Source: DATJQA01 sp041169145 (lineage in GTDB: Bacteria; Patescibacteriota; Minisyncoccia; UBA6257; 2-01-FULL-56-20). From it: DNA of 22,129 nt. How positions within the stretch are numbered: the stretch's first letter is position 1; every line of letters begins with the position of its first letter. The notes under the pieces were generated by a model. It saw only the letters and a list, made by a program, of their open reading frames with translations, was not told the origin of the DNA and did not search any database. Positions 14,269 to 21,058 of this stretch are shown one piece after another. A program made the translations under genes and the position numbers. The stretch covers positions 1 to 22,129 of the forward strand of contig JBEEJO010000007.1 of NCBI GenBank assembly GCA_041169145.1. Direction: 5' to 3'.

Positions 14269-14490
14269 GTGATCGGCGGCGGTCGACCGTCTGCACCCAA
14301 AACTCTCTTGCAACAAAGCATGGGCGCAGCGATAGGGCTTGCTGCGATCATTATCGTGCTCGGGATCTTCATGCCCAGCGTGTTGCACGGGCTTGAAACC
14401 TTCCTGCTCACGTTCTTTGATCGCGCCACTGCGGTCATGGATACGATCCAGCCGAACCAATCGGCAACGATCATCCACGCACTGCAGTAG
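14149..14490 (+). CDS. Small single-pass membrane protein, start uncertain
   Basis: The frame runs from a TTG at 14149 to TAG at 14488-14490. The firm part is the C-terminal 57 residues, beginning MGAAIGLAAIIIVLGIFMPS: one hydrophobic segment of about 23 residues followed by an amphipathic region (LETFLLTFFDRATAVMDTIQ). Possible starts are the TTG at 14149 (113 aa, 11 nt after the TATAAT, so leaderless), ATG 14245, GTG 14269 (73-74 aa, with AGGAGGGAAGG just upstream) and ATG 14320. I favour the TTG or the GTG without being able to decide. The N-terminal extension is Leu/Arg/Ser-rich and unremarkable. No family recognised. It is driven by the consensus promoter and followed by a strong terminator, so it is a single-gene, probably highly transcribed unit. 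Confidence 0.5.
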   Translation: MIALLSCLRALIPRLLRSVSSFTLTRGTFGALMQEGRSRIVIGGGRPSAPKTLLQQSMGAAIGLAAIIIVLGIFMPSVLHGLETFLLTFFDRATAVMDTIQPNQSATIIHALQ

Positions 14491-14494
14491 GGCT

Positions 14495-14517
14495 CCTCCG
14501 ATACGAAGTCGTCGGAG
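14495..14517 (+). other. Short hairpin after the small membrane protein gene
   Basis: CTCCGA (14495-14500) and TCGGAG (14512-14517) pair around a 11-nt loop just behind the stop codon. There is no T-tract; it precedes the stronger terminator at 14524. Confidence 0.4.
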
Positions 14518-14523
14518 CAAATT

Positions 14524-14563
14524 CACAAAGCCATGCGTTCCTTCGGGAACCATGGCTTTTGTG
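14524..14563. terminator. Strong, probably bidirectional terminator
   Basis: CACAAAGCCATG, a bulged C, then GTTCC / TTCG loop / GGAAC and CATGGCTTTTGTG form a long hairpin of about 15 bp with T-rich ends on both strands. It ends the 14144 transcript. Confidence 0.8.
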
Positions 14564-14630
14564 CTTCTTGTAAGCTAAAGATTCGTCCGATCCGCCGCGC
14601 ACGGCAAACTTCCATACGCCTTGGCGCGGA

Positions 14631-14814
14631 TGATTTCCGTTTGCCGGAACCATAAACGGAAACCGCGTAAAAATGAATGAGTGAGGCGCAGATTTTTTGG
14701 CCGACAAACGGAATGGTCGGAGGGCTCGACGGGAACCGTTTCGTTTGTCCAAAAAATCGGCCCGAACGAATATCATTTTCGCGGCTGGAGTGGGTTTCCG
14801 GCAAACGGAAATCA
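14631..14814. repeat. Nested inverted-repeat element downstream of murD
   Basis: Outer arms: TGATTTCCGTTTGCCGGAA (14631-14649) is repeated perfectly in inverse orientation at 14796-14814 (19 nt each). Inner arms: GATTTTTTGG plus ACAAACG (14691-14700, 14704-14710) pair with CGTTTGT plus CCAAAAAATC (14742-14758), 17 bp with a 3-nt bulge. A further copy of the AAACGGAAA core at 14654-14662 can pair with TTTCCGTTT (14634-14642) of the left outer arm, an alternative local hairpin. The right outer arm contains the murD stop codon. The whole 184 bp has no credible ORF. It may be a structured RNA, a MITE-like remnant or a dispersed palindromic repeat. The remaining bases of the 14491-14811 gap are the two hairpins above and about 65 nt with nothing recognisable. 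Confidence 0.65.
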
Positions 14815-16203
14815 GAGCCCCTCTACCGCCCGCCTGAACTGTTTCCCGCGATCCTTATAGTCTTTGAATAATCCAAAGCTTGCACATGCGGGCGAAAGCA
14901 AAACCACATCACCCGATCGCGCGACGCCCGCGGCAGTGTAGACGATGTCTTTCATGAGGCGTTTGTCTTCAACGAATGGCCCAGTGACGCCCGCTGTTGC
15001 GAGCGCCTCTTTTATCTTCGGCCACTCCTCGCCGATGCCGATGATAGCGCGGATGTTTTTTCGTTCCGCGATGACGCCGGCGAGTTCCGCAAAGTCGCTC
15101 CCCTTCGGTGAACCGCCGAGAATGAGCACTTCCGGCGCGTCAAAAGCGCGTATCGCCGCAATAGTGGACGATGGATTCGTCGCGAACGAGTCGTTGTAGT
15201 ACTTCACGCCCTGCACTTCGCGGATAAGCTCCAGCCGGTGCTCCAGCCCTTTGAACGTGCGCATCCCCTCTCGTATGGCATCGTCCGGCGCACCCGCCAA
15301 TGACGCTGCCATCGCCGCCGCGCAGGCATTTTCCCAATTGTGTTTCCCCGGTATGCGAAGATCATCAACCGATGCGACCGCTCGTTGTCCCGCAGAATCA
15401 GCAATGACGATATCCTTCCCTTCGACAAAACAACCGCGGGGAACGGCATGCGTTGCGCTTACTTCGTATCGCGCGCCTTTTCCGGTCGTACCGATGCGAA
15501 CGCTTGCCGAATAGTCGCTGTTATAGACGATAAAATCGCCCTCGCTCTGGAACTGCGCGATGGGAGCTTTTGCCCGCACATAGTCCTCAACCGTCGGGTG
15601 GAAATCCAGATGATCCTCCGTCACCATCAGCGCCACCGCGATAGCCGGACTGTACTGCGCATCAATGAGTTGGAAGCTGGAAAGCTCCACAACTGCCGTC
15701 GTTCCGCGCTGGATGCCCGACAATATGTCGAGCATCGGCGTACCGATATTCCCCCCAAGCACGACGTCCTTCTTCGCGGCTTTAAGTATCGCGGTAATGA
15801 GCGATGCCGTCGTGCCTTTGCCTTTCGTTCCGGTCACGCCGATGACGGTCCCGGGGCACAACGCAAAAAAAAGGTTCGTCGCCGATGTCACGGGGACGGA
15901 CGCGCCGGATGTGGTATGCACCGCGATCGCTTCCGGCGGAATGCCGGGCGAGCGGACAACAACGTCATAATCTCCGTCGGGCAACGGTCCGCCGAACCGG
16001 AATTCCACGCCAAGCGCGGTGAATTCCTCAATAACTTCTCCGGGAAATCCATCTTCGTCTTTGGTGTCGTATGCCGTGATGCGGCAGCCGCCTTGCGCAA
16101 GAAAGCGCGCGGCGCTCTGCCCTTCCGCGCCAAAACCGGCGATCAAAACACGCGAGCCGCCCGAGGCGCCATGACGCAACCGTTCGGCGAATTCGATCCC
16201 CAT
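14812..16203 (-). CDS. murD: UDP-N-acetylmuramoyl-L-alanine:D-glutamate ligase (MurD)
   Basis: 463 residues from the ATG at 16203. Adds D-glutamate to UDP-MurNAc-L-Ala in cytoplasmic peptidoglycan precursor synthesis. Domains: N-terminal Rossmann-like nucleotide-sugar domain (about 18-115, GFGAEGQSAARFL), central Mur ligase ATPase domain with P-loop GTKGKGTT (125-132) and the VELSSFQL (172-179) and EDHLDFH (196-202) segments, then HNWENACAA (288-296), and the C-terminal ligase domain with NDSFATNPSST (337-347), ILGGSPKGSD and SPACASFGLFKDYKDRGKQF (437-456). Length and motifs are normal. The open frame continues 66 codons upstream, but a TATAGT box lies 7 nt before 16203, so that extension is rejected. 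Standing alone without other mur genes is notable. Confidence 0.95.
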   Translation of the reverse strand: MGIEFAERLRHGASGGSRVLIAGFGAEGQSAARFLAQGGCRITAYDTKDEDGFPGEVIEEFTALGVEFRFGGPLPDGDYDVVVRSPGIPPEAIAVHTTSGASVPVTSATNLFFALCPGTVIGVTGTKGKGTTASLITAILKAAKKDVVLGGNIGTPMLDILSGIQRGTTAVVELSSFQLIDAQYSPAIAVALMVTEDHLDFHPTVEDYVRAKAPIAQFQSEGDFIVYNSDYSASVRIGTTGKGARYEVSATHAVPRGCFVEGKDIVIADSAGQRAVASVDDLRIPGKHNWENACAAAMAASLAGAPDDAIREGMRTFKGLEHRLELIREVQGVKYYNDSFATNPSSTIAAIRAFDAPEVLILGGSPKGSDFAELAGVIAERKNIRAIIGIGEEWPKIKEALATAGVTGPFVEDKRLMKDIVYTAAGVARSGDVVLLSPACASFGLFKDYKDRGKQFRRAVEGL

Positions 16204-16210
16204 AGAACCT

Positions 16211-16239
16211 ACTATACGAGGAACGGCGCCTCGACACAA
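16211..16239 (-). promoter_or_regulatory. murD promoter, leaderless
   Basis: Minus strand TATAGT (16211-16216), 7 nt before the ATG, with TTGTGT (16234-16239) 17 nt upstream as a plausible -35. Confidence 0.55.
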
Positions 16240-16244
16240 TGTGA

Positions 16245-16250
16245 TACAAT
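16245..16250 (+). promoter_or_regulatory. -10 box of the 16258 gene
   Basis: TACAAT ends 7 nt before the ATG at 16258. It lies immediately beyond the murD -35 on the opposite strand. No good plus-strand -35 is visible. Confidence 0.45.
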
Positions 16251-16257
16251 AGTCCCT

Positions 16258-17040
16258 ATGCGCATACGCTGGCGCGAAGTCACGTGGTACTCGCGGCTCA
16301 TCGCCGCGGGGCTTTTCGTGCTCCTGCCGTTCATTGGATTTTGGCTCGGTATCCAATACGCGCGTTCCCTCGGCCCGCTTGCCATGCAGGTCGTTGAACA
16401 TCCGTCACAAGACGGGTCAGCAACGAACGGAACTTCGCAAAGCACATCGTCGTTCAACGAACCGCCGAAGACCGTTCTCGGAAAAACGGTCGTCGCGATC
16501 CCCGGGACGCACGAGTTCGTGATGAAAACGCTCCCCGGAGTGACATTTACCGTCGAGGCGGCCGGTAGGCTTTCGGGCGGTGTTCCCGTTCCTGCATGCG
16601 GCGCCGGTTCGTTCTTTTACCTTCCCGATCCCGATGACTCTCGCAAGCTCGGCTCGTGTATCGATACCCGGAAGCTCTCGCTCCCCGGCGAAACGCCCGG
16701 AATCGCCTACGCCGTCCTGCGGATAGACAATAAATCAAACGGATACGTGAACGGGCGATTCCTCCAGCTCTTCTGGAATTCGGAGCATGGCGAGGCGCTG
16801 GAAAGCTCGCTTGCCGATAACATTCCCCGCCGTGATTCGTACGGAGCGCTCCCATTCTCTTCGCGCCGGACCGTCATCGGATTCCTTGTTCCCGCAGGTC
16901 AAGAACAGATCCAGCTCGTCTTCGGCGAATACGGAAAAGCCCCAGGGATCGCCGAGACCCAAGAGACGCTTCTCGGAAAGAGCGTCGGCGGGTGGATCGT
17001 GAACTTTGTGCAAAAAACCATGTCGGACATCCCCGGCTAA
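16258..17040 (+). CDS. Membrane-anchored extracytoplasmic protein of unknown function
   Basis: 260 residues from the ATG at 16258 (the frame is open far upstream through murD antisense, which is a shadow). It begins MRIRWREVTWYSRLIAAGLF with a transmembrane segment at about 13-35, a start I associate with anchored proteins of Patescibacteria. A Ser/Thr/Gly-rich linker (about 48-70) leads to a soluble beta-rich domain (about 75-255). The domain has two cysteines (in PVPACGAG and LGSCIDT) that could form a disulfide and contains VLRIDNKSNGYVNGRFLQLFWNSEHGEALE and TVIGFLVPAGQEQIQLVFGEY, a pattern similar to DUF4352-like immunoglobulin folds. No enzymatic motif seen. It heads a plus-strand run with the Nudix gene, 43 nt downstream. 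Confidence 0.75.
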   Translation: MRIRWREVTWYSRLIAAGLFVLLPFIGFWLGIQYARSLGPLAMQVVEHPSQDGSATNGTSQSTSSFNEPPKTVLGKTVVAIPGTHEFVMKTLPGVTFTVEAAGRLSGGVPVPACGAGSFFYLPDPDDSRKLGSCIDTRKLSLPGETPGIAYAVLRIDNKSNGYVNGRFLQLFWNSEHGEALESSLADNIPRRDSYGALPFSSRRTVIGFLVPAGQEQIQLVFGEYGKAPGIAETQETLLGKSVGGWIVNFVQKTMSDIPG

Positions 17041-17083
17041 CTCGCCATAATGCTTTCGGCTTCGCCGCAAGAACTGATATCTC

Positions 17084-17674
17084 ATGACTAAACCGCGGGC
17101 GGCTACCACGCGAAAGATCCCCGAACATGCCCGCCGCGTCTTCCGCGGCAAATTCTTTTCGGTATATCAATGGCGCCAGAAATTATTCGACGGAAGCACG
17201 ACCATCTTTGAACGCGTATCGCGACCGGATGCGACGATCGTCGTGCCGGTCACCCGCGAAGGACGCATCCTTGTGCTCCGCCAAAAACAGCCGACCACTC
17301 CTTGGTTCACGTGCCTGCCCGGAGGCATGATCGATAAGAAAGAATCCGTACGGCGTTCTGCGGAACGGGAACTTTTGGAAGAGACGGGCTACCGTCCCGG
17401 ACGCATGACGTATTGGTTCACTATCGCGCCGTCGTTCCGGGTCACGTCGTCCGTCCATGTCTTCATCGCGCGAAATTGCGTACGCGTTGCTCGTCCGCAC
17501 CTTGATGCCGGCGAGCGCATCGTCATGCGCGCCGTTTCGTTCGAGGAATTTCTCCGCGTTGCTGAACGACCCGATTTTCGACATGCCGCGATAACCATTG
17601 AAACGCTCCGCGCACGGCTCAACGCGCGCGCGATGCGCGCGCTCAGAACGAAACTGCTCGGCGAAGCCGCCTGA
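17084..17674 (+). CDS. Nudix hydrolase
   Basis: 196 residues. The complete Nudix box G-x5-E-x7-R-E-L-x-E-E-x-G-Y is present (GMIDKKE...RELLEETGY), giving the metal-binding glutamates needed for hydrolysis of a nucleoside diphosphate linked to another group. The preceding strand VVPVTREGRILVLRQKQPTTPWFTCLPGG and the overall size match the ADP-ribose pyrophosphatase branch, but the substrate cannot be fixed from motifs. No signal peptide, so cytoplasmic. The C-terminus is a basic helix (RARLNARAMRALRTKLLGEAA). Start at ATG 17084, with no Shine-Dalgarno sequence. It ends 25 nt before the next gene. Confidence 0.9.
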   Translation: MTKPRAATTRKIPEHARRVFRGKFFSVYQWRQKLFDGSTTIFERVSRPDATIVVPVTREGRILVLRQKQPTTPWFTCLPGGMIDKKESVRRSAERELLEETGYRPGRMTYWFTIAPSFRVTSSVHVFIARNCVRVARPHLDAGERIVMRAVSFEEFLRVAERPDFRHAAITIETLRARLNARAMRALRTKLLGEAA

Positions 17675-17682
17675 GAGCGTGG

Positions 17683-17688
17683 TATACT
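17683..17688 (+). promoter_or_regulatory. Extended -10 box of the 17700 gene
   Basis: TGG followed by TATACT (17683-17688) is an extended -10 motif, 11 nt before the ATG. It overlaps the 3' end region of the Nudix gene. No -35 is needed for this class and none is obvious. Confidence 0.5.
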
Positions 17689-17699
17689 GAACACGGCGC

Positions 17700-18698
17700 A
17701 TGCCCCGACACTTCTATCTCATCATCGGGTTTGTTGTCTTGCTCGCGGCGACGATAGGCCTCATGGTCGCGGCTATCTTTTTTATCAACGAGGACACGGG
17801 AATGTGGTCGGTCCCCGACAACAGCCCGGCGGCGCCGAGCGCCTCAACGCTCGTCCCTCAGCCCGCTCCGGAGGTCACCATCTACCGGACCGGCACGGCG
17901 AAGAGACCGACGCTGACCATCACGTGGAAAAATCTCGCAAAAGACACGGTGCGCATCAATGTCTTCCGCTCCGGCGCGTGCGCCATTGATGAATGGACGC
18001 TCTGGAAGATCATCAACGTCTATGGCATGAGCGACGGCATCGTGGAGATCGCCCTGAAGCTCTCCGAGGCGAATTGCACCTTCTCCTATTATACGGAGAC
18101 CACGAACGGCTCCGGCAATGTGAACTGGCGTTCGGCGGCAGGTCCGGCCAGCACGAATATTCCTCCGGACTTGACCGTTCCGACATCAACCGTTGCGACC
18201 GTAAGCGATCCGCCGCCACAGACTCCCCCGCCCGCGGCTCCCCCGCCTTCCGCTCCTCCGCCGACCGCAACTTCAACGCCAACAAGCACTCCTTCCGCAT
18301 CGCCGACATCAACCGCAACGTCGACATCTGGTTCGTCGACGAGCACAGCGCCCGGTCCGGACCAACACACCTACTACACCCCGCAAAGTACGGTTTCGGG
18401 ATACGAAAACCCGCCCGCCGGCGAATTTTGGGTCCAGCACACCCATCAATACATTGAGATCGGCTGGCAAAACCTTCCGGCGACAACAGGCCGCATCATC
18501 GTCTACAGAGGTGATACCACGACAGGCCCGTGGGAAGTGCTTCTGGACCAAACAAGCCCCGATCCCACGGGTCCGTACATTATCCGCTTGTCCGACGACT
18601 CCATCACCGACCCCCACTATTATCGCCTGGAAGCTCAGCATGACGGCATTGTCACCGGCTCATACGGACCGTATCTCCTTCAAGCGCTTGCACCCTAA
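17700..18698 (+). CDS. Anchored protein with two similar beta domains and a Pro/Ser/Thr linker
   Basis: 332 residues. An N-terminal transmembrane helix (about 7-29) is followed by two similar domains of about 90-105 residues: domain A (about 58-148) and domain B (about 225-330). Each carries the motif W-x-N-L-(x4)-R-I-x-V-(F/Y)-R: TWKNLAKDTVRINVFRSG (75-92) and GWQNLPATTGRIIVYRGD (255-272). They look like fibronectin-III-like folds duplicated within the chain. Between them residues 155-222 are almost only Pro, Ser, Thr and Ala, with PPP-rich and then Thr-Ser-rich halves, a wall-spanning or glycosylated linker type. Function is unknown; surface display or adhesion is a guess. Upstream Nudix gene and downstream exporter operon are on the same strand, but a separate promoter precedes each. 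Confidence 0.8.
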   Translation: MPRHFYLIIGFVVLLAATIGLMVAAIFFINEDTGMWSVPDNSPAAPSASTLVPQPAPEVTIYRTGTAKRPTLTITWKNLAKDTVRINVFRSGACAIDEWTLWKIINVYGMSDGIVEIALKLSEANCTFSYYTETTNGSGNVNWRSAAGPASTNIPPDLTVPTSTVATVSDPPPQTPPPAAPPPSAPPPTATSTPTSTPSASPTSTATSTSGSSTSTAPGPDQHTYYTPQSTVSGYENPPAGEFWVQHTHQYIEIGWQNLPATTGRIIVYRGDTTTGPWEVLLDQTSPDPTGPYIIRLSDDSITDPHYYRLEAQHDGIVTGSYGPYLLQALAP

Positions 18699-18709
18699 CG
18701 CACGGTCAC

Positions 18710-18742
18710 GCGTTTGCACGAAACGCAAAAATGGCAGATAAT
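18710..18742 (+). promoter_or_regulatory. Promoter of the second MacAB-like operon, with overlapping inverted repeat
   Basis: TTGCAC (18714-18719), 17-nt spacer, GATAAT (18737-18742). A perfect 6-bp inverted repeat GCGTTT/AAACGC (18710-18715, 18721-18726) covers the -35. A second imperfect repeat, TGTGGGAT/ATCCACA (18744-18751, 18754-18760), lies at the expected transcript start. Both could be repressor sites. The promoter position excludes the upstream ATG at 18731 as translation start. Confidence 0.6.
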
Positions 18743-18763
18743 GTGTGGGATAAATCCACATCC

Positions 18764-20326
18764 ATGAAGTCCATCACTCATTTTATAAAACGCAGGCCGT
18801 ATATGAGCGCGGCGATAGGCATCGTGGCCGCCGTTATTATCAGCACCGTCGTTTTCTCGGGCAAATCGGAATCGCCGAAGACCTTTACCGTCAGCCGCGG
18901 GACTATTACGCAAGAAGTTACGGTAACCGGTAAAACAAAACCTGTCACGGATATCCGGCTCGCATTCGAGAAAGCCGGGACTATCAGCCGCGTGCCGGTG
19001 GAAGTGGGCGATCGGGTGCATCCGGGCGACGTGCTCGCGGAACTCGGCAGTTCGGAGCTCCGCGCCCAGCTTGCCGAAACAGAAGCGACGCTCGCGGTAC
19101 AGAACGCCAAATTGAGCGAGTTGAAACGCGGTTCGCGGGCGGAAGATATCCAGATCAAACAGACCGCGCTCAAACAAAGCGAGCAGGTCCTGACGAACAA
19201 CTATCAGAGCGTTTTTGACGTGGTGAACGATGCATACGTAAAAGCCGACGATGCCGTCCGCAAGCAAGTGGACGACATCTTCACGAACGACGAAGAGACT
19301 AATCCGCAGCTCACATTCAGCGTCTTGGATGCTCAAAAAGATATCGACGCTGAGTTCAAGCGTCAGCAGGCATCCGTTGAACTCCGGACATGGAAATCGG
19401 AACTTGATGCGCTTGTCGCGCGTCCCACCGATCGGACGCTCTTGGACCAGGATGTTGCGCGCGCTACGACGCACCTCCTCCTCGTCCGCGACTTCTTGAA
19501 CAAGACGATGGACGCGGTTGTTTCGGCAGCCGACCTTTCCACAGCGACCGCGAACGCCTACAAATCCAGTATCACGACCGCGCGAACAAGCGTTGCAGCG
19601 GCATTGACCAGCGTCAGCACGCAAGCGCAGACGATCGCATCGCAAAAGATCGCGGTAATGAAGATCCAGGACGAACTCGACCTGACGCTCGCCGGCTCAA
19701 CGCCGGAAGCTATCGCAGGCCAGCAAGCGCAGGTCATGCAAGCAAGCGCGAATGTTGACCTCATCCGCGCACAGCTGGCAAAAACCGCCATCCGTTCGCC
19801 GATAGAAGGCATCGTGACAAAGCAGGATGCCGATATCGGCGAAACGGCCCAGCCGAACGTCCCGCTTGTCGCCGTCATCTCCGAAGGCAACCTCGAAATA
19901 GAAGCGAACGTTCCGGAAGTGGATATGGCGAAGATCAATGTCGGCGACCCGGTAAGCATCACCCTGGACGCGTATGGCGATGATGTTATTTTCGCCGGAC
20001 ATGTTGCATCCATCGATCCCGCCGAAACGGTCGTGGAAGGCGTGCCAACCTATCGCACAACGTTCACGTTCATCAAACCGGACCCGACCATTAAACCCGG
20101 TCTTACGGCAAATCTTACGGTTCTCGCGGAACGCAAAGAGAATGCGCTCATTGTTTCGCAACGGCTCATCATCTACCGTGACGGAAAGAAATTCGTCCTC
20201 GTTGACCGCGGCAGCGCAGAACCGGAAGAACGCGAAGTAAAGACCGGCATTCGCGGCACGGACGGCACGATCGAAATTCTCTCGGGTCTGAGCGAGACCG
20301 ACACCCTCCGCGAACCGCCGCGGTAA
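18764..20326 (+). CDS. Membrane fusion protein (MacA/HlyD family) of the second exporter
   Basis: 520 residues from the ATG at 18764; a longer form from ATG 18731 would start inside the promoter. Anchor helix at about 13-31, first lipoyl half (about 45-95, VTVTGKTKPVTDIRLAFEKAGTI...GDRVHPGDVLAELGSSELRAQ), a long helical hairpin (about 100-350, with Glu/Lys/Gln-rich coiled-coil repeats), second lipoyl half (TAIRSPIEGIVTKQDADIGE), and beta-barrel domains (LEIEANVPEVDMAKINVGDPVSITL, then FIKPDPTIKPGLTANLTV). No Ser-rich insertion, unlike the paralogue at 7632. It should bridge its permease to the cell exterior. First gene of a three-gene operon: 12 nt to the ATPase gene. Confidence 0.9.
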   Translation: MKSITHFIKRRPYMSAAIGIVAAVIISTVVFSGKSESPKTFTVSRGTITQEVTVTGKTKPVTDIRLAFEKAGTISRVPVEVGDRVHPGDVLAELGSSELRAQLAETEATLAVQNAKLSELKRGSRAEDIQIKQTALKQSEQVLTNNYQSVFDVVNDAYVKADDAVRKQVDDIFTNDEETNPQLTFSVLDAQKDIDAEFKRQQASVELRTWKSELDALVARPTDRTLLDQDVARATTHLLLVRDFLNKTMDAVVSAADLSTATANAYKSSITTARTSVAAALTSVSTQAQTIASQKIAVMKIQDELDLTLAGSTPEAIAGQQAQVMQASANVDLIRAQLAKTAIRSPIEGIVTKQDADIGETAQPNVPLVAVISEGNLEIEANVPEVDMAKINVGDPVSITLDAYGDDVIFAGHVASIDPAETVVEGVPTYRTTFTFIKPDPTIKPGLTANLTVLAERKENALIVSQRLIIYRDGKKFVLVDRGSAEPEEREVKTGIRGTDGTIEILSGLSETDTLREPPR

Positions 20327-20338
20327 CAGGTACACACC

Positions 20339-21058
20339 ATGGAAGCGATCATAGACGCACAATCGCTCGGCAGGGTCTATGCGAGTGAAGGCATTGACGC
20401 TGTCGCGCTGCAAGACATCTCGCTCACCGTTCGGAAAGGAGAATTCGTCGCCATCATGGGGCCGTCGGGTTCGGGAAAGTCCACGCTGCTCCATATTCTC
20501 GGATTCCTGGACCGGTACACGAGCGGCTCATACTTCTTTGACGGAAAGGAATCCCTGGAATACACCGACGACGAACGGGCGCACATCAGGAACCGAAAAA
20601 TGGGCTTCGTGTTCCAATCGTTCAATTTACTCTCCCGGACATCCGTTCTGGAGAATGTGAAGCTTCCCCTCCTCTACTCCGACGTACCCGAATCGCAATG
20701 GGAAAAACGCGCCAATGACGCCATCGCGTCCGTCGGACTTGAACACCGCCTGCACCACCAGCCTTCCCAGCTTTCAGGGGGAGAAAAACAGCGCGCGGCC
20801 ATCGCTCGGGCGCTCGTTACGCATCCTCAGGTCATCTTCGCCGACGAACCGACCGGGAACCTGGATTCCAAGTCGGGTCTCCTCGTTATGCAAACGCTCC
20901 AGCGCCTCAACGAAGAACAGGGTCATACCATCGTGCTCATCACCCATGAGACCTACACCGCCGAACACGCGGAGCGCATCGTGCGGCTTTTGGACGGCGT
21001 CGTGGAAAGCGATACGAAGGTCACGCACCGCCGTACGAAGGATGGGTTCTTGAAATGA
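20339..21058 (+). CDS. MacB/LolD-like ABC transporter ATPase (second system)
   Basis: 239 residues. Walker A GPSGSGKST (41-49), Q-loop Q93 in FVFQSFNLLSR, signature LSGGE (145-149), Walker B VIFADEPTGNLD (165-176) and switch H203 are all intact. The protein is closely similar in pattern to the ATPase at 6908, so the two are paralogues of the LolD/MacB group. The C-terminus is extended by a basic tail (THRRTKDGFLK). Its stop overlaps the permease start as ATGA, implying coupled translation. Confidence 0.93.
   Translation: MEAIIDAQSLGRVYASEGIDAVALQDISLTVRKGEFVAIMGPSGSGKSTLLHILGFLDRYTSGSYFFDGKESLEYTDDERAHIRNRKMGFVFQSFNLLSRTSVLENVKLPLLYSDVPESQWEKRANDAIASVGLEHRLHHQPSQLSGGEKQRAAIARALVTHPQVIFADEPTGNLDSKSGLLVMQTLQRLNEEQGHTIVLITHETYTAEHAERIVRLLDGVVESDTKVTHRRTKDGFLK

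Noticed and set aside
14144..14563. RNase P RNA, tmRNA, 6S or SRP RNA after the consensus promoter
   Set aside because: The length and promoter would fit a stable RNA, but I find none of the conserved blocks (RNase P GAGGAAAGTCC or ACAGAA, the tmRNA tRNA-like ends, SRP GGTCAGG/GGAAGCAGCC), and the fold lacks the 6S layout of a long hairpin closed by the transcript ends.
14631..14814. Complete insertion sequence or MITE
   Set aside because: There are terminal-like inverted repeats, but no target-site duplication, no transposase remnant and no second copy in the window, so a mobile origin is not claimed.
15340..16257. Upstream extension of the anchored protein at 16258 through murD antisense
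   Set aside because: The transmembrane N-terminus and the -10 box both point to 16258; the extension is a murD shadow.
18179..18315. 13-nt direct repeat CCGACATCAACCG at 18179 and 18303
   Set aside because: It lies in the Pro/Ser/Thr linker-coding region of the 17700 gene, where similar codons recur; low-complexity coding explains it.
18695..20494. Minus-strand open frames opposite the second fusion protein and ATPase genes
   Set aside because: Antisense shadows of genes with clear motifs; Cys/Arg/Phe-rich translations without pattern.
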